Origin: Comamonadaceae bacterium
GTDB taxonomy: Bacteria; Pseudomonadota; Gammaproteobacteria; Burkholderiales; Burkholderiaceae_C
Reading direction: 5' to 3'
Length of the DNA stretch: 64,000 nucleotides
Assembly: GCA_027485235.1 (NCBI GenBank)
Contig: JAIXRJ010000010.1
Location: 1 to 64,000, forward strand
The number at the start of each line of letters is the position of its first letter. Positions within the stretch are counted from its first letter, which is position 1. The position numbers and the translations under genes are program-made. Below are positions 7,877-19,082 of this stretch, piece after piece. Under the pieces are notes generated by a model. It worked only from the letters and a program-made list of their open reading frames with translations, was not told the DNA's origin and made no database searches.

Positions 7877-10675
7877 ATGCAAGACAAGTACAACCACCTT
7901 GAAGTCGAACCCGCAGCGCAGGCCCGCTGGACAGCCCGCGATGCCTACCGCGTCACCGAAGACGCCAGCAAAAAGAAGTTCTACGCCTGCTCCATGCTGC
8001 CCTACCCCAGCGGCAAGCTGCACATGGGCCATGTGCGCAACTACACCATCAACGACATGCTCACGCGCAGCCTTCGCATGAAGGGCTTCAATGTCTTGAT
8101 GCCCATGGGCTGGGACGCGTTTGGCCTGCCCGCCGAAAATGCCGCCCTGAAAAACGGCGTACCCCCCGCCAAGTGGACCTACGAGAACATCGCGTACATG
8201 AAAAAGCAGATGCAGGCCATGGGCTTGGCCATCGACTGGTCACGCGAAGTCGCCACCTGCGACCCCACTTATTACAAGTGGAACCAGTGGCTGTTTTTGA
8301 AGATGCTGGAAAAAGGCATCGCTTACCGCAAGACCCAGGTCGTGAACTGGGACCCGGTGGACCAGACCGTGCTGGCCAACGAGCAGGTCATTGACGGCAA
8401 AGGCTGGCGCACCGGCGCGCCGGTCGAAAAGCGCGAAATTCCCGGTTACTACTTGAACATCACGTCCTACGCGCAAGAACTGCTGGACCATGTGCAGATC
8501 GGCAACGACAAAGCCACGCTCAACGGCTGGCCCGACAAAGTGCGCTTGATGCAGGAAAACTGGATCGGCAAGAGCGAAGGTGTGCGCTTTGCGTTCCCGC
8601 ACAGCATCGCTGGCGCTGACGGTGCATTGATCGGTGACGGGAAGATGTACGTTTTCACCACCCGCGCCGACACCCTCATGGGCGTGACCTTTTGCGCCGT
8701 GGCGGCCGAGCATCCGCTGGCGCTGCATGCAGCTTCGTCGAATCCTGCTTTGGCCGTGTTTTTGGAAGAGTGCAAGAGCGGCGGCACCACCGAAGCCGAG
8801 TTGGCCACGCAAGAGAAAAAAGGCATGGCCACGGGTCTGTTCGTCACGCATCCTTTGACGGGTGCTCAGGTCGAGGTGTGGGTGGGCAACTACGTGTTGA
8901 TGAGCTACGGCGATGGTGCGGTGATGGGCGTGCCCGCGCACGACGAGCGTGACTTCGCATTTGCTTTGAAGTACGCCTTGCCGATCCAACAAGTCGTCGC
9001 TCAGCGTGGGGCCGCCTTGTCGTCGCCTGCGTCGGGCGCCTCAGACGCCATCTCATCCTTGCCCAACGCAGGCAACGCCAAGGCCTCTTTTGACGCAAGG
9101 ACCTGGGCAGAGTGGTATGCGACCAAAGACGGTGTGTGCGTCAACTCCGGCGAACTCGATGGTCTGACCCAGAAAGCCGCCGTCACCCAAGTGGCCGAGC
9201 TGCTGGCTGCCAAAGGCCTGGGCGAGAAGAAAACCACCTGGCGTCTGCGCGACTGGGGCGTGAGCCGCCAGCGTTACTGGGGCACGCCGATCCCGATCAT
9301 CCATTGCGACGAGCACGGCGCGGTGCCGGTCCCCGAAAAAGACCTGCCCGTGGTGCTGCCGCAAGACTGCATCCCGGATGGTTCGGGCAACCCGCTGCAC
9401 CACCACGAAGGCTTTCACGCCGGGGTCACTTGCCCGGTGTGCGGTCAACCCGCCCGCCGCGAGACCGACACCATGGACACCTTTGTGGATTCGTCCTGGT
9501 ACTTCATGCGCTACTGCGACCCGACCAACGCCGAGGCGATGGTGGCGGGCGGCACCGATTATTGGATGCGGGATCAGCACCAAGCCACGGGTGGCAGCGG
9601 CATGGACCAGTACATCGGCGGCATCGAACACGCCATCTTGCACCTGCTGTATGCGCGCTTTTGGACCAAGGTCATGCGCGATTTGGGCTTGGTCAAGGTT
9701 GACGAGCCCTTCACCAAATTGCTCACGCAGGGCATGGTGCTGAACCACATCTACTCGCGCCGCACCGCCAAGGGCGGCAAGGACTACTTCTGGCCGCACG
9801 ACGTGGAGCATGTGCTCGACGAGACCGGCAAAGTGGTGGGTGCGAAGCTCAAGAACGAAGCCGACAGCGGCGATGGCCTGCTGCCGGTGGGCACGGCCAT
9901 CGACTACGAAGGCGTGGGCACCATGTCCAAGTCGAAGAACAACGGTGTCGACCCGCAGGACTTGATTGAGAAATACGGTGCCGACACCGCTCGTCTGTAC
10001 ACCATGTTCACTGCGCCACCTGAAGTGACCTTGGAGTGGAACGACTCGGCCGTAGAAGGCAGCTACCGTTTCTTGCGCCGGGTGTGGAACTTCGCTTTCA
10101 AGCACCACGAATTGCTGCGTTCTGCCACCGGGCAGGACCTGAGCCAAGCCGCCTTGGGCGATGCGGCCAAGGCCTTGCGCCGCGAGATGCACCTGGTGCT
10201 CAAGCAAGTCGGTTACGACTACGAGCGCATGCAGTACAACACCGTGGTGTCGGGCTGCATGAAGCTGCTGAATGCGCTGGAAGACTTCAAGCCCGATGGC
10301 AATGGACCTTTCAAAGAGGGCGACACCGCCGCCCTGTGCGAAGGTGTCTCGATGTTGATGCGCATGCTCTACCCCGCTTGCCCCCACATCACCGACGAAA
10401 TTTGGCAGCAACTGGGCTACGCCCAGGCTGTCGCTGAGTTGCTCGATGCGCCGTGGCCTGTCGTGGACGAGTCGGCTTTGGAGCGCGACCAGATCGAACT
10501 CATGCTGCAGATCAACGGCAAGTTGCGTGGTTCGATTTGGGTGCCCGCAGCGGCAGACAAAGCGCAGATCGAAGTGGCCGCCTTGGCCAGCGAAGCCTTC
10601 GTGAAGCAAGCCGATGGCGCGGCGCCCAAGAAGGTCATCGTGGTGCCGGGCCGACTGGTCAACATCGTCGTCTGA
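7877..10675 (+). CDS. leuS: Leucyl-tRNA synthetase
   Basis: A 932-residue class I aminoacyl-tRNA synthetase. HMGH lies at residues 49-52 and the KMSKS-type loop is TMSKS at residues 682-686. A CP1 editing domain is present between them (the T-rich region with [11 protein letters not shown] near residue 260). The insert [20 protein letters not shown] around residues 380-400 is low in complexity and probably a species-specific loop. lptE and holA follow closely, a common betaproteobacterial order. Confidence 0.96.
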   Translation: MQDKYNHLEVEPAAQARWTARDAYRVTEDASKKKFYACSMLPYPSGKLHMGHVRNYTINDMLTRSLRMKGFNVLMPMGWDAFGLPAENAALKNGVPPAKWTYENIAYMKKQMQAMGLAIDWSREVATCDPTYYKWNQWLFLKMLEKGIAYRKTQVVNWDPVDQTVLANEQVIDGKGWRTGAPVEKREIPGYYLNITSYAQELLDHVQIGNDKATLNGWPDKVRLMQENWIGKSEGVRFAFPHSIAGADGALIGDGKMYVFTTRADTLMGVTFCAVAAEHPLALHAASSNPALAVFLEECKSGGTTEAELATQEKKGMATGLFVTHPLTGAQVEVWVGNYVLMSYGDGAVMGVPAHDERDFAFALKYALPIQQVVAQRGAALSSPASGASDAISSLPNAGNAKASFDARTWAEWYATKDGVCVNSGELDGLTQKAAVTQVAELLAAKGLGEKKTTWRLRDWGVSRQRYWGTPIPIIHCDEHGAVPVPEKDLPVVLPQDCIPDGSGNPLHHHEGFHAGVTCPVCGQPARRETDTMDTFVDSSWYFMRYCDPTNAEAMVAGGTDYWMRDQHQATGGSGMDQYIGGIEHAILHLLYARFWTKVMRDLGLVKVDEPFTKLLTQGMVLNHIYSRRTAKGGKDYFWPHDVEHVLDETGKVVGAKLKNEADSGDGLLPVGTAIDYEGVGTMSKSKNNGVDPQDLIEKYGADTARLYTMFTAPPEVTLEWNDSAVEGSYRFLRRVWNFAFKHHELLRSATGQDLSQAALGDAAKALRREMHLVLKQVGYDYERMQYNTVVSGCMKLLNALEDFKPDGNGPFKEGDTAALCEGVSMLMRMLYPACPHITDEIWQQLGYAQAVAELLDAPWPVVDESALERDQIELMLQINGKLRGSIWVPAAADKAQIEVAALASEAFVKQADGAAPKKVIVVPGRLVNIVV

Positions 10676-10683
10676 AAGCCCGC

Positions 10684-11238
10684 ATGAGTGTTTCGCGCCG
10701 CCGCCTCCTGACTGCTTTGGCCATTGCTCCGGCGCTGAGCCTGACGGCTTGCGGTTTCGCGCTGCGTCAGACGCAGGATTTCCCGTTCAAGACCCTGTAC
10801 GGCAACTTTTCGGACAGTTCGCCCCTGGGGGTAGAGTTGCGGCGCAATTTGCTGGGCTCTGGACGCATTGATCTGCTGACCGATGCCAAGAAAATGCCGC
10901 AAGCCGATGCCATCCTTGACATCCTGAGCGAAGCTCGGCAACAGGTGGTGGTGGGCATGAACGCTTCGGGGCAGGTGCGCGAAATGCAGCTGCGCTTGCG
11001 GGTGAGTTTTCGGTTGCGCACACCCAAAGGCGAGGAGTGGATCGAGCCGGTGGAGTTGTACCAGCAGCGTGACTTGAGTTTCACGGAAACGGCCGCCTTG
11101 TCCAAGGAAATCGAGATGGGCATGATGTACCGCGACATGCAAGCAGACATCGTGCAGCAAATCATGCGGCGCTTGTCGATTGTCAAGCCGCGCAAAGTCT
11201 TGCCCGCACCTGTGCTGGCACCGGCTGCCCAACCTTGA
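10684..11238 (+). CDS. lptE: LPS-assembly lipoprotein LptE
   Basis: A 184-residue outer-membrane lipoprotein that plugs the LptD barrel and delivers lipopolysaccharide to the surface. The start at 10684 gives MSVSRRRLLTALAIAPALSL followed by the lipobox TACG. The LptE core is visible (CGFALRQTQDFPFKTLYGNF, then VREMQLRLRVSFRLRTPKG). It starts 8 bp after leuS and is followed at 10 bp by holA. Confidence 0.9.
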   Translation: MSVSRRRLLTALAIAPALSLTACGFALRQTQDFPFKTLYGNFSDSSPLGVELRRNLLGSGRIDLLTDAKKMPQADAILDILSEARQQVVVGMNASGQVREMQLRLRVSFRLRTPKGEEWIEPVELYQQRDLSFTETAALSKEIEMGMMYRDMQADIVQQIMRRLSIVKPRKVLPAPVLAPAAQP

Positions 11239-11248
11239 CGCCTGAGCG

Positions 11249-12301
11249 ATGCAACTGGCCCATCTCCAACTGGCCGCGCACCTGCAAAAAGGCCTGCGCA
11301 GCCTCTACACCTTGCATGGCGACGAAGCCTTGCTCATCCAAGAGGCGGCCGATGCCATCCGTGCAACGGCCCGTGCGCAGGGCTACACCGAACGCACAGT
11401 GCACACCGTGGCAGGTGCCCACTTTGACTGGAGCGAGGTGCTGGCCGCTGGCGGCTCGATGAGCCTGTTTGCCGACAAGCAGATCGTCGAAGTGCGCATC
11501 CCCTCGGGCAAGCCCGGCAAAGAGGGCAGCACCGCCATTCAACAACTGGCCGAGTCGGCCCAAGGCAACGACAGCACCTTGACCCTGTTCTTGCTGCCCC
11601 GCCTGGATGCCGCCACCCGCAAAGGCGCGTGGTTTGGCGCCCTGGAAAATGCAGGCGTGACCCTGCAGATCGACCCCGTGGACCGCAGCGCCTTGCCCCA
11701 GTGGATCGCGCAGCGCCTGCAGCGCCAAGGCCAAAGTGTGGCCGCTGGCGAAGAAGGGCAACGCGCCCTGCAGTTTTTTGCCGACCGCGTGGAAGGCAAC
11801 TTGCTGGCCGCGCACCAAGAGATCCAGAAACTCGGTTTGCTTTATCCCGCAGGCGAACTCCGCCAAGACCAGGTCGAAGCGGCCGTGCTCAACGTGGCCC
11901 GCTACGACGTGTTCAAGCTCTCCGAATCGGTTTTGTCCGGGCAAGTCTCGCGTGTGCAACGCATGCTGGACGGCCTGCAGGCCGAAGGCGAAGCGGCCGT
12001 GCTGGTGCACTACACCTTGGCCGAAGACATCCGCGCCTTGAAACGCGTGAAAGACGCCATGGTGGCCGGCAAGCCCCTGCCCATGGCCCTGCGCGAGCAG
12101 CGTGTGTGGGGCCCGCGTGAACGTTTGTTTGAGCGGGTGTTGCCCCGCTTGTCCGAGGTCCGTCTGAACGGCCTGCTTCAATCGGCCCACCAGGTGGACG
12201 GCATCGTCAAAGGCCTGAAGGTGCCCGATTGGCCCACCGACCCTTGGCAGGCCCTGGGCCGTTTGGCAATGCGCTTTTCGCGCATGTGCATGGCGCGCTG
12301 A
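11249..12301 (+). CDS. holA: DNA polymerase III subunit delta
   Basis: A 350-residue clamp-loader subunit that opens the beta clamp. The N-terminus ([31 protein letters not shown]) is typical of HolA, as is the C-terminal collar region with [18 protein letters not shown]. It follows leuS-lptE directly, as in many Burkholderiales. Length is normal. Confidence 0.92.
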   Translation: MQLAHLQLAAHLQKGLRSLYTLHGDEALLIQEAADAIRATARAQGYTERTVHTVAGAHFDWSEVLAAGGSMSLFADKQIVEVRIPSGKPGKEGSTAIQQLAESAQGNDSTLTLFLLPRLDAATRKGAWFGALENAGVTLQIDPVDRSALPQWIAQRLQRQGQSVAAGEEGQRALQFFADRVEGNLLAAHQEIQKLGLLYPAGELRQDQVEAAVLNVARYDVFKLSESVLSGQVSRVQRMLDGLQAEGEAAVLVHYTLAEDIRALKRVKDAMVAGKPLPMALREQRVWGPRERLFERVLPRLSEVRLNGLLQSAHQVDGIVKGLKVPDWPTDPWQALGRLAMRFSRMCMAR

Positions 12302-12377
12302 CCACCCGCCACCGCCGAACACCGTTCAGCGCCTGCGGGGAAATCTGAATGACGCTGGCATCTGCGAAAATGTCAAC

Positions 12378-13658
12378 ATGACCGATCTGAACACCGCTGA
12401 ACACCTGCAGGCCTTGGGCCTGCAGGCCAAGACAGCCTCTGCCCTGATGGCCAAGGCCTCGGCCGCCGTCAAGAACCAGGCTTTGCGCCGATTGGCGGCC
12501 TTGCTGCGCGACAACACCGAAGCCTTGCAGCAAGACAATGCCCAAGATTTGAGGCGCGCCCAAGCGAATGGCCTGGCCGAGCCGATGGTCGATCGCCTCA
12601 AACTCACCCCCAAAGTGCTGGAAACCTGCGCCCAAGGCTGCGAACAACTCGCCGCCATGCCCGACGTGATCGGCGAGATCTTGGGCATGAAGCAAATGCC
12701 CAGCGGCATCCGTGTGGGCCAGATGCGCGTGCCGATTGGCGTGTTCGGCATGATTTTCGAGAGCCGCCCCAATGTGACCATCGAAGCGGCCAGCCTGTCG
12801 ATCAAAAGCGGCAACGCCTGCATCTTGCGCGGCGGCTCCGAGGCGATCGAATCGAACAAGGCCTTGGCCAAATTGGTACAGCAGGCGCTCACAGAGACCG
12901 GGCTGCCGGTGGACGCGGTGCAACTGGTGCAAACCACAGACCGCGCCGCCGTGGGCCAGCTCATCACCATGCCGCAATATGTGGACGTGATCATCCCGCG
13001 GGGTGGCAAGGGCCTGATCGAGCGCATCAGCGCCGAGGCCAAGGTGCCCGTGATCAAGCACCTGGACGGCAATTGCCACACCTATGTCGACGACCCTTGT
13101 GACATCGGGATGGCTGTCAAAGTGGCCGACAACGCCAAGACGCAAAAGTACAGCCCCTGCAATGCCAGCGAAAGTTTGCTGGTGGCCCAGGGCGTGGCGG
13201 GCGAGTTCTTGCCCAAAATTGGTGCCATTTATGCCGCCAAAGGCGTCGAGATGCGCTGCTGCCCCCAGGCCAAGGCCATTTTGAGCGCCCTGGCAGGCGC
13301 CCACCTGCAAGACGCCACCGAGCAAGATTGGTTTGAGGAGTACCTCGCGCCCATCATCAGCATCAAGGTGGTGGCGGGCCTGGACGAAGCGATTGCCCAC
13401 ATCAACCACTACAGCAGCCACCACACCGAGGCCATCCTGACGCGTGACCACCTGCACGCCCAGCGCTTTTTGCGCGAAGTGGACTCCTCCAGCGTCATGG
13501 TCAATGCCAGCACCCGCTTTGCGGACGGCTTTGAATACGGTCTGGGTGCCGAAATCGGCATCAGCACCGACAAGTTTCACGCCCGTGGGCCAGTCGGCAT
13601 CGAGGGCCTGACCTCGCTCAAGTACGTGGTGCTGGGCGAAGGCGAAGTCCGTACATGA
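12378..13658 (+). CDS. proA: Gamma-glutamyl phosphate reductase
   Basis: A 426-residue aldehyde-dehydrogenase-fold enzyme for the second step of proline synthesis. The catalytic Cys is in [13 protein letters not shown], and the ProA signature [30 protein letters not shown] is near the C-terminus. The start codon has a -10-like GAAAAT 6 bp upstream (12366-12371) and no ribosome-binding site, like several other genes here. proB is not adjacent. Confidence 0.95.
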   Translation: MTDLNTAEHLQALGLQAKTASALMAKASAAVKNQALRRLAALLRDNTEALQQDNAQDLRRAQANGLAEPMVDRLKLTPKVLETCAQGCEQLAAMPDVIGEILGMKQMPSGIRVGQMRVPIGVFGMIFESRPNVTIEAASLSIKSGNACILRGGSEAIESNKALAKLVQQALTETGLPVDAVQLVQTTDRAAVGQLITMPQYVDVIIPRGGKGLIERISAEAKVPVIKHLDGNCHTYVDDPCDIGMAVKVADNAKTQKYSPCNASESLLVAQGVAGEFLPKIGAIYAAKGVEMRCCPQAKAILSALAGAHLQDATEQDWFEEYLAPIISIKVVAGLDEAIAHINHYSSHHTEAILTRDHLHAQRFLREVDSSSVMVNASTRFADGFEYGLGAEIGISTDKFHARGPVGIEGLTSLKYVVLGEGEVRT

Positions 13659-13750
13659 GCGCACGCAGCAGCTGCGTTCATGTCCGGTAGGTGCTTGTAT
13701 TGGCGCAGACCGGCCGCATATCATTCAGCAGTTTCACCGAAGGCACGCCC

Positions 13751-15046
13751 ATGGTTCCCCATCTCGTCACCGCCCTGACCGGCCCCATCAACGAGCTTGA
13801 GCAGCGCATCCTCGACTCCATGCCCGCCATCGAGCGCTGGTTTCGCCTGGAGTGGATGGAGCACACGCCGCCCTTCTACACCTCGGTCGACATCCGCAAT
13901 GCCGGCTTCAAGCTGGCCCCGGTGGACACCAACCTCTACCCCGGCGGCTGGAACAACCTGACGCCTGAGATGCTGCCCTTGGCCGTGCAGGCGGCCCAAG
14001 CGGCCATCGAGAAGATCTGCCCCGAGGCCAAAAACCTGCTGATCATTCCCGAAAACCACACGCGCAACACCTTTTATCTGACCAATGTGGCGCAGTTGCA
14101 GCGCATCTTCCACATGGCTGGACTGAACGTGCGCATCGGCTCGATCAACCCCGAGATCAAGGAGCTGACCACCATTGAATTGCCCAACGGCGAGAGCGTG
14201 ACGCTGGAGCCCGTGGTGCGCAGCAAGCACCGCCTGGGCCTCAAGGACTTTGACCCTTGCACCATCTTGCTCAACAACGACCTGTCGGCCGGTGCACCGG
14301 GCATTCTGGAAGAGCTGCACGAACAGTTCTTGCTGCCGCCTTTGCACGCCGGCTGGAGCGTGCGTCGCAAAACCAAGCATTTTCAAAGTTACGAAGAAGT
14401 GGCCAAGCGTTTCGGCAAGTTGCTGGGCATTGACCCCTGGCTCATCAACCCGATGTTCAGCCAATGCGGCGACGTGAACTTTGCCGAGGGCACCGGCATG
14501 GACTGCCTGCGCAGCAATGTGGATGCCTTGCTCACCAAAATCAAGCGCAAATACAAGGAATACGGCATCAACGAAAAGCCGTTTGTGGTCGTCAAGGCCG
14601 ACAACGGCACCTACGGCATGGGCATCATGACGGTGCGTGACGTGTCCGATCTGGACGCGCTGAACCGCAAAACCCGCAACAAGATGAACGTCATCAAGGA
14701 CGGCCAAACCGTCAACGACGTGATCATCCAGGAAGGCGTGCTCACCAACGAGCGCATCAACGACGCGGTGGCCGAGCCGGTCGTTTACATGATGGACCGC
14801 TATGTGGTGGGCGGTTTTTACCGCGTGCACGCCGAGCGGGGTGTGGACGAGAACCTGAACGCGCCAGGTGCCAGTTTTGTGCCCTTGGCCTTTGCCGACA
14901 CCCCCCATTTGCCGCAGCCCGGCGTCAAGCCCGGGGCGAGTGTGCCCAACCGCTTTTATATGTATGGCGTCATTGGCCGCTTGGCCATGCTGGCGGCCAG
15001 TTACGAGCTGGAAGCCACCGATCCGGAGGCCGAGGTTTACGACTGA
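13751..15046 (+). CDS. gshA: Glutamate-cysteine ligase, proteobacterial type III
   Basis: A 431-residue first enzyme of glutathione synthesis. It belongs to the family typified by the Acidithiobacillus enzyme rather than the E. coli GshA family. Supporting segments are VDIRNAGFKLAPVDTNLYPGGWNN near the N-terminus and FVVVKADNGTYGMGIMTV, an ATP-grasp-like lysine loop. The ATG at 13751 follows GAAGG by about 7 nt; an in-frame start 20 codons earlier is the alternative. gshB is not adjacent; kup follows. Confidence 0.88.
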   Translation: MVPHLVTALTGPINELEQRILDSMPAIERWFRLEWMEHTPPFYTSVDIRNAGFKLAPVDTNLYPGGWNNLTPEMLPLAVQAAQAAIEKICPEAKNLLIIPENHTRNTFYLTNVAQLQRIFHMAGLNVRIGSINPEIKELTTIELPNGESVTLEPVVRSKHRLGLKDFDPCTILLNNDLSAGAPGILEELHEQFLLPPLHAGWSVRRKTKHFQSYEEVAKRFGKLLGIDPWLINPMFSQCGDVNFAEGTGMDCLRSNVDALLTKIKRKYKEYGINEKPFVVVKADNGTYGMGIMTVRDVSDLDALNRKTRNKMNVIKDGQTVNDVIIQEGVLTNERINDAVAEPVVYMMDRYVVGGFYRVHAERGVDENLNAPGASFVPLAFADTPHLPQPGVKPGASVPNRFYMYGVIGRLAMLAASYELEATDPEAEVYD

Positions 15047-15049
15047 AGT

Positions 15050-15064
15050 TGTTGCACTGCAACA
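15050..15064. promoter_or_regulatory. Perfect 15-bp palindrome between gshA and kup
   Basis: TGTTGCA-C-TGCAACA. The spacing is too tight for a stable RNA hairpin, so a protein-binding operator is more likely. It lies about 95 bp before the kup start. Confidence 0.35.
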
Positions 15065-15158
15065 TTATCTCGGGGCAAAGGGTGACACGGCTCGGTCATC
15101 GGGCGCAAAATAGCAAACTTCAAGACTAAAAGCCTGGCCATCGCGCGGGCCACTTTTT

Positions 15159-17027
15159 GTGTCATCTACAAAATCCTCTCTCGCCGCCCTGACGCTGGGC
15201 GCCATTGGCGTGGTTTATGGCGACATCGGCACCAGCGTGTTGTATGCGATGAAGGAGGTGTTTGGCTCCGGCCACGTGCCATTCACGCCGGAAAACGTCT
15301 ACGGCATCCTCTCCATCTTTTTCTGGACTTTGACCACCATCGTGTCGGTCAAGTACGTGGTCTTGGTGCTGCGCGCCGACAACCACGGCGAAGGTGGGCT
15401 GGTGGCCATGTTGGCCTTGGCTTCGCAATCGGTCAAAGACCAACCCCGGCTGCGCAAAGTCTTGCTGCTGGTCGGCATCTTTGGCACCTGCTTGTTTTAT
15501 GGCGACGGCGTCATCACGCCCGCGATTTCTGTGCTGTCCGCCGTGGAAGGCTTGGAGATCATCTCCCCGACCTTCAAAAAGGCGGTGATCCCGCTCACCT
15601 TGGTCATCTTGTTCCTCTTGTTTTGGGTGCAAAAGCGCGGCACAGCGGGCATTGGCAAATTCTTTGGTCCCATCACGCTGGTGTGGTTCCTCGCCATCGC
15701 GGTCTTGGGTGTATCGCAAATCGTGCAACGTCCTGAAATCCTTTTGGCCATCAGCCCGCATTACGCGCTGGGCTTCATGTGGAGCGAGCCAGGGATCACC
15801 TTCATCATTTTGGGCGCGGTGGTCCTGTGTGTGACCGGTGGCGAAGCCTTGTATGCCGACATGGGCCACTTTGGCAAAAAGCCCATTCGCCTGGCTTGGT
15901 TCAGCGTGGTCATGCCTTGCTTGACTCTGAACTATTTTGGCCAAGGTGCCTTGTTGTTGGCGGAGCCTGAAGCGGTCAAAAACCCGTTCTACATGATGGC
16001 ACCCGACTGGGCCTTGGTGCCCTTGGTGGGCTTGGCCACCATGGCCACGGTCATCGCCTCACAAGCGCTGATTTCTGGCGCTTTCAGCGTGACCAAACAG
16101 GTCATTCAATTGGGTTATTTGCCGCGCTTGCAGGTGCAACACACCAGCGAAACAGACACCGGGCAAATTTACATGCCCTTCGTCAACTGGGGCTTGTTTG
16201 TCGCCATCGTGCTGGCCGTGGTCATGTTCAAGTCGTCCAGCAACCTGGCGGCTGCCTATGGCATTGCGGTGTGCACCGACATGCTGATCACCACCGTGCT
16301 CACCTTCTTTGTGATCCGCTACGCATGGAAGTTGCCTTTGGCCTTGTGCATTGGCGCGACGGGCTTTTTTTTCGTGGTCGATCTGGCGTTTTGGGCCTCC
16401 AACATGCTCAAGTTGTTTGACGGGGGTTGGTTCCCGCTGTTCATTGGCGCTGCCGTGTTCACCTTGATGTTGACTTGGCACGACGGTCGCCGCTTGCTCA
16501 ACGAGTCATTGCGCTCGGATGCCTTGCGTTTGCCTGACTTCTTGGATGCTGTCTTCATTTCGCCGCCCACTCGCGTGGAAGGCACCGCCGTGTTTCTGAC
16601 GGCCGAGGCTGGGACTGTGCCCAACGCTTTGCTGCACAACCTCAAGCACAACAAAGTCCTGCACCAGCGCAACCTGTTTGTCACGGTGCGCAGCCACGAA
16701 GTGCCGCGTGTGGACCTTGGTCAGCGCTTGGATGTGACGCCGCTGGGGCACGAATGCTGGCAAGTCATTGTCAACTATGGTTTCAAGGACAACCCCGATT
16801 TGCCAAGTGCCTTGGCCAGCATCGAAGGCGAAGGCGACAAACTCGACCCGATGATGACCAGCTATTTCCTGTCACGCGACATCGTGATCCCCACCATCGG
16901 CGGTGGCATGGCCACTTGGCGTGAAAAATTGTTTGCCAACATGCACCACAACGCCAGCGGCGCAGCCGAGTTCCTGAACCTGCCCACCAACGCGGTGGTC
17001 GAGTTGGGGTCCAAGATTGAAATTTAA
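15159..17027 (+). CDS. kup: Low-affinity potassium transporter Kup
   Basis: A 622-residue K+/H+ symporter of the KUP/HAK family with about 12 membrane helices. The GTG start at 15159 gives [33 protein letters not shown], the conserved N-terminal signature, so a shorter ATG start would remove the motif. [19 protein letters not shown] is also present. The hydrophilic C-terminal ~170 residues are cytoplasmic. The stop codon lies in a bidirectional terminator shared with psd. Confidence 0.94.
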   Translation: MSSTKSSLAALTLGAIGVVYGDIGTSVLYAMKEVFGSGHVPFTPENVYGILSIFFWTLTTIVSVKYVVLVLRADNHGEGGLVAMLALASQSVKDQPRLRKVLLLVGIFGTCLFYGDGVITPAISVLSAVEGLEIISPTFKKAVIPLTLVILFLLFWVQKRGTAGIGKFFGPITLVWFLAIAVLGVSQIVQRPEILLAISPHYALGFMWSEPGITFIILGAVVLCVTGGEALYADMGHFGKKPIRLAWFSVVMPCLTLNYFGQGALLLAEPEAVKNPFYMMAPDWALVPLVGLATMATVIASQALISGAFSVTKQVIQLGYLPRLQVQHTSETDTGQIYMPFVNWGLFVAIVLAVVMFKSSSNLAAAYGIAVCTDMLITTVLTFFVIRYAWKLPLALCIGATGFFFVVDLAFWASNMLKLFDGGWFPLFIGAAVFTLMLTWHDGRRLLNESLRSDALRLPDFLDAVFISPPTRVEGTAVFLTAEAGTVPNALLHNLKHNKVLHQRNLFVTVRSHEVPRVDLGQRLDVTPLGHECWQVIVNYGFKDNPDLPSALASIEGEGDKLDPMMTSYFLSRDIVIPTIGGGMATWREKLFANMHHNASGAAEFLNLPTNAVVELGSKIEI

Positions 17028-17053
17028 TCGGGTTCAGATCCCGATTAAATTTT
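17021..17053. terminator. Bidirectional terminator between kup and psd
   Basis: AATTTAATCGGG (17021-17032), loop TTCAGAT, CCCGATTAAATT (17040-17051), then TTT. The 12-bp stem is perfect, with an A-run on one side and a U-run on the other. It serves two convergent genes and contains the kup stop codon. Confidence 0.9.
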
Positions 17054-17055
17054 GA

Positions 17056-17925
17056 TCAATTCAGCGAACCCATCGCCTCGCCCATCACGATGGGGCGAGC
17101 GGGCGCCCAGTCGGCGTTGAACTGCATGACCCCTTTGGGGAAGAGCATCACCACAGTGGAGCCGAGCAAAAAGCGGCCCATCTCTTCGCCCTGCGCCAAG
17201 GTGATGCTGCCTTCTTCGTAGGTCCATTCGCGCACTTGGCCTGGGCGTGGTGGGTTGACCACGCCGTGCCACACGGTGGCCATGCTGCCCACAATCGTCG
17301 CGCCCACCAGCACCAGCACAAAGGGGCCATGTTCGCCATCAAACACGCAGACCACCCGTTCGTTGCGGGCAAACAAGCCGGGTACGCCGCGGGCCGTGGT
17401 CGGATTGACCGAGAACAAATCGCCCGGCACGTAAACCATGCGGGTCAGTCGACCTGCACAGGGCATGTGGATGCGGTGGTAATCACGCGGGCTCAAATAG
17501 AGCGTGGCAAATTCACCGTCCTGAAACTGCGCCGCCAGCGCCGCATTGCCGCCCACCAGGGCGCGGGTGCTGTAAATGTGCCCCTTGGCCTGAAACACCT
17601 GATCGCCCGCAATCGAGCCGCACTGGCTGATGGCCCCGTCCACCGGGCTGACGAAAGCCGCAGGGGCCAATGGCCTGGCATCGCCACGCAAGGGGCGCGT
17701 GAAAAACGCGTTGAAGCTCTGGTAACTGGCCGTGTCCGGGTTGGCCGCTTCGCTCATGTTCACGTTGTAGCGGCGCACAAACCGGTCGATGATGCCGGTC
17801 GTCACGCCACCCCATTGGCTGCCCGCCACCCAGCCGGCAAAGACCGTCAGGGCTTGTTTGGGAATCAGGTATTGGGGCAAAACCGCCAGGCGATCAGAAA
17901 GGGAGATGGACAAAGGACGGGTCAT
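17056..17925 (-). CDS. psd: Phosphatidylserine decarboxylase
   Basis: A 289-residue proenzyme that makes phosphatidylethanolamine at the inner membrane. The self-cleavage motif LGST is present in GRFLLGSTVVMLF; its serine becomes the pyruvoyl cofactor. AKGHIYSTRALVGG and YLSPRDYHRIHMPCAG are the usual catalytic segments. I chose MTRPLSISLSDRLAVLPQY at 17925; an in-frame ATG at 17958 has a -10-like GATAAA just upstream and is possible. Confidence 0.93.
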   Translation of the reverse strand: MTRPLSISLSDRLAVLPQYLIPKQALTVFAGWVAGSQWGGVTTGIIDRFVRRYNVNMSEAANPDTASYQSFNAFFTRPLRGDARPLAPAAFVSPVDGAISQCGSIAGDQVFQAKGHIYSTRALVGGNAALAAQFQDGEFATLYLSPRDYHRIHMPCAGRLTRMVYVPGDLFSVNPTTARGVPGLFARNERVVCVFDGEHGPFVLVLVGATIVGSMATVWHGVVNPPRPGQVREWTYEEGSITLAQGEEMGRFLLGSTVVMLFPKGVMQFNADWAPARPIVMGEAMGSLN

Positions 17926-17985
17926 GAAGGGGCCGCAAGCGCGGTTCAAAAGAAGCATTGGATTTTATCGGTCCGCCAGCCGCCC

Positions 17986-18111
17986 TGTGGGAGCCGCGCC
18001 CTGCGCGCGATGGGGGTGGTCTGCCAGCGCTCCATCGCGCGCGGGGCGCAGCTCCCACGGATTTGCCCAGGCAGGGTGATGCTCCCACAGGCAGGGTCCC
18101 ACAGGCAGGGT
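17986..18111. repeat. REP-like inverted repeat pair plus a 14-bp tandem duplication
   Basis: Forward unit 17986-18013 (TGTGGGAGC then CGCGCCCTGCGCGCGATGG) faces an inverted copy at 18032-18058. Just downstream, CCCACAGGCAGGGT is repeated twice in tandem (18084-18097 and 18098-18111). The same unit recurs at four other loci in this window. It lies between psd and the ABC exporter genes. Confidence 0.8.
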
Positions 18112-18138
18112 GTTGCCAAAGTGGGGGTGCGGTGCAGG

Positions 18139-18144
18139 CACAAT
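18139..18144 (+). promoter_or_regulatory. Candidate -10 element (CACAAT) six bases before an ATG
   Basis: CACAAT-N6-ATG. There is no Shine-Dalgarno sequence, and the geometry would place the transcription start on the start codon. Confidence 0.45.
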
Positions 18145-18150
18145 TCGGGC

Positions 18151-19080
18151 ATGAACACCCCTTTGCTTTCGGTTGAACACTTGGTCAAGCGCTACGGCGC
18201 AGCCACGGTGGTCAATGACCTGTCTTTCCACATCAACCCCGGCGAATGCTTGGGCGTGATCGGCCCCAACGGCGCGGGCAAAACCACCACGCTGCGCATG
18301 TGCCTGGGCTTGACCCACCCTGATGGCGGTGATATCCGCTATTTCGACGGCATGCAAATGCCCCGCGACGCCTTGGACATCAAGGCCCGCTTGGGCGTGG
18401 TCGCACAAATGGACACGCTCGACCCGGACTTCAACGCCGAAGAAAACCTGCTGGCCTTTGGTCGCTACTTTGGCTTGCCCGACGCGGTCATTCGCCAACG
18501 CATCCCCCAACTGCTCGAATTCGGGGCCCTCAGCCACAAAGCCAAAGCCAAACCGGGCGAGTTGTCGGGCGGCATGAAGCGGCGCCTGAGCCTGGCCCGC
18601 GCCCTGATCAACCACCCCCAGCTGCTGATGCTGGACGAACCCACCACGGGTCTGGACCCGCAGGCGCGCCACCTGATGTGGGAGCGGCTGCAGGTGTTGC
18701 TGCAAGAAGGCAAGTCCATCTTGCTCACCACCCACTTCATGGACGAGGCCGAGCGTTTGTGTTCCCGTCTTTTGGTGCTGGACCACGGCCGCAAGATCGC
18801 CGAGGGCAAACCCCGCGATTTGATTGCCGAGCACTTGGAGCCCGATGTGGTGGAAGTGTTTGGCCAAGGCGCTGTCGCGCTGGCGCAAGAGGCGGGTTTG
18901 ACAGCCTTGGCCGGCCGGGTGGAGGTCAGCGGGGAGACCGTGTTCTTCTACACCCAGGACAGCCGCGCTTTGATGCATGCCCTCGAGGCCTGGCCCGCGC
19001 TGCGCACGCTGCACCGGCCTTCCAATTTGGAAGACTTGTTTTTGAAATTGACCGGACGCCAGATTCGGGAAGAGGGCTGA
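18151..19080 (+). CDS. ABC exporter ATP-binding protein, NodI-like
   Basis: A 309-residue ATPase. Motifs seen are Walker A GPNGAGKTTT (residues ~37-46), signature LSGGMKRRLSLARALI, Walker B LLMLDEPTTGLDPQ and the switch His in LLTTHFMDEAERLCSRLLVLDHG. A C-terminal domain (DVVEVFGQGAV onward) resembles NodI/drug exporter ATPases. The permease starts 2 bp after its stop, so the two form an ABC-2 exporter. The substrate is unknown; NodI similarity is structural and does not imply nodulation. Confidence 0.88.
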   Translation: MNTPLLSVEHLVKRYGAATVVNDLSFHINPGECLGVIGPNGAGKTTTLRMCLGLTHPDGGDIRYFDGMQMPRDALDIKARLGVVAQMDTLDPDFNAEENLLAFGRYFGLPDAVIRQRIPQLLEFGALSHKAKAKPGELSGGMKRRLSLARALINHPQLLMLDEPTTGLDPQARHLMWERLQVLLQEGKSILLTTHFMDEAERLCSRLLVLDHGRKIAEGKPRDLIAEHLEPDVVEVFGQGAVALAQEAGLTALAGRVEVSGETVFFYTQDSRALMHALEAWPALRTLHRPSNLEDLFLKLTGRQIREEG

Positions 19081-19082
19081 TC

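Noticed and set aside
9053..10609. 518-codon open frame antisense to leuS
   Set aside because: It is a GC-rich mirror of a clear leuS frame, with no motif and a composition typical of antisense frames.
12207..13724. 505-codon open frame antisense to proA
   Set aside because: Fully overlapped by the proA frame with its catalytic Cys and signature; the antisense product is low in complexity and His/Gly-rich.
17236..18150. Long N-terminal extension of the ABC ATPase frame
   Set aside because: It runs antisense through psd and a REP pair; ATPase similarity starts at the ATG at 18151.
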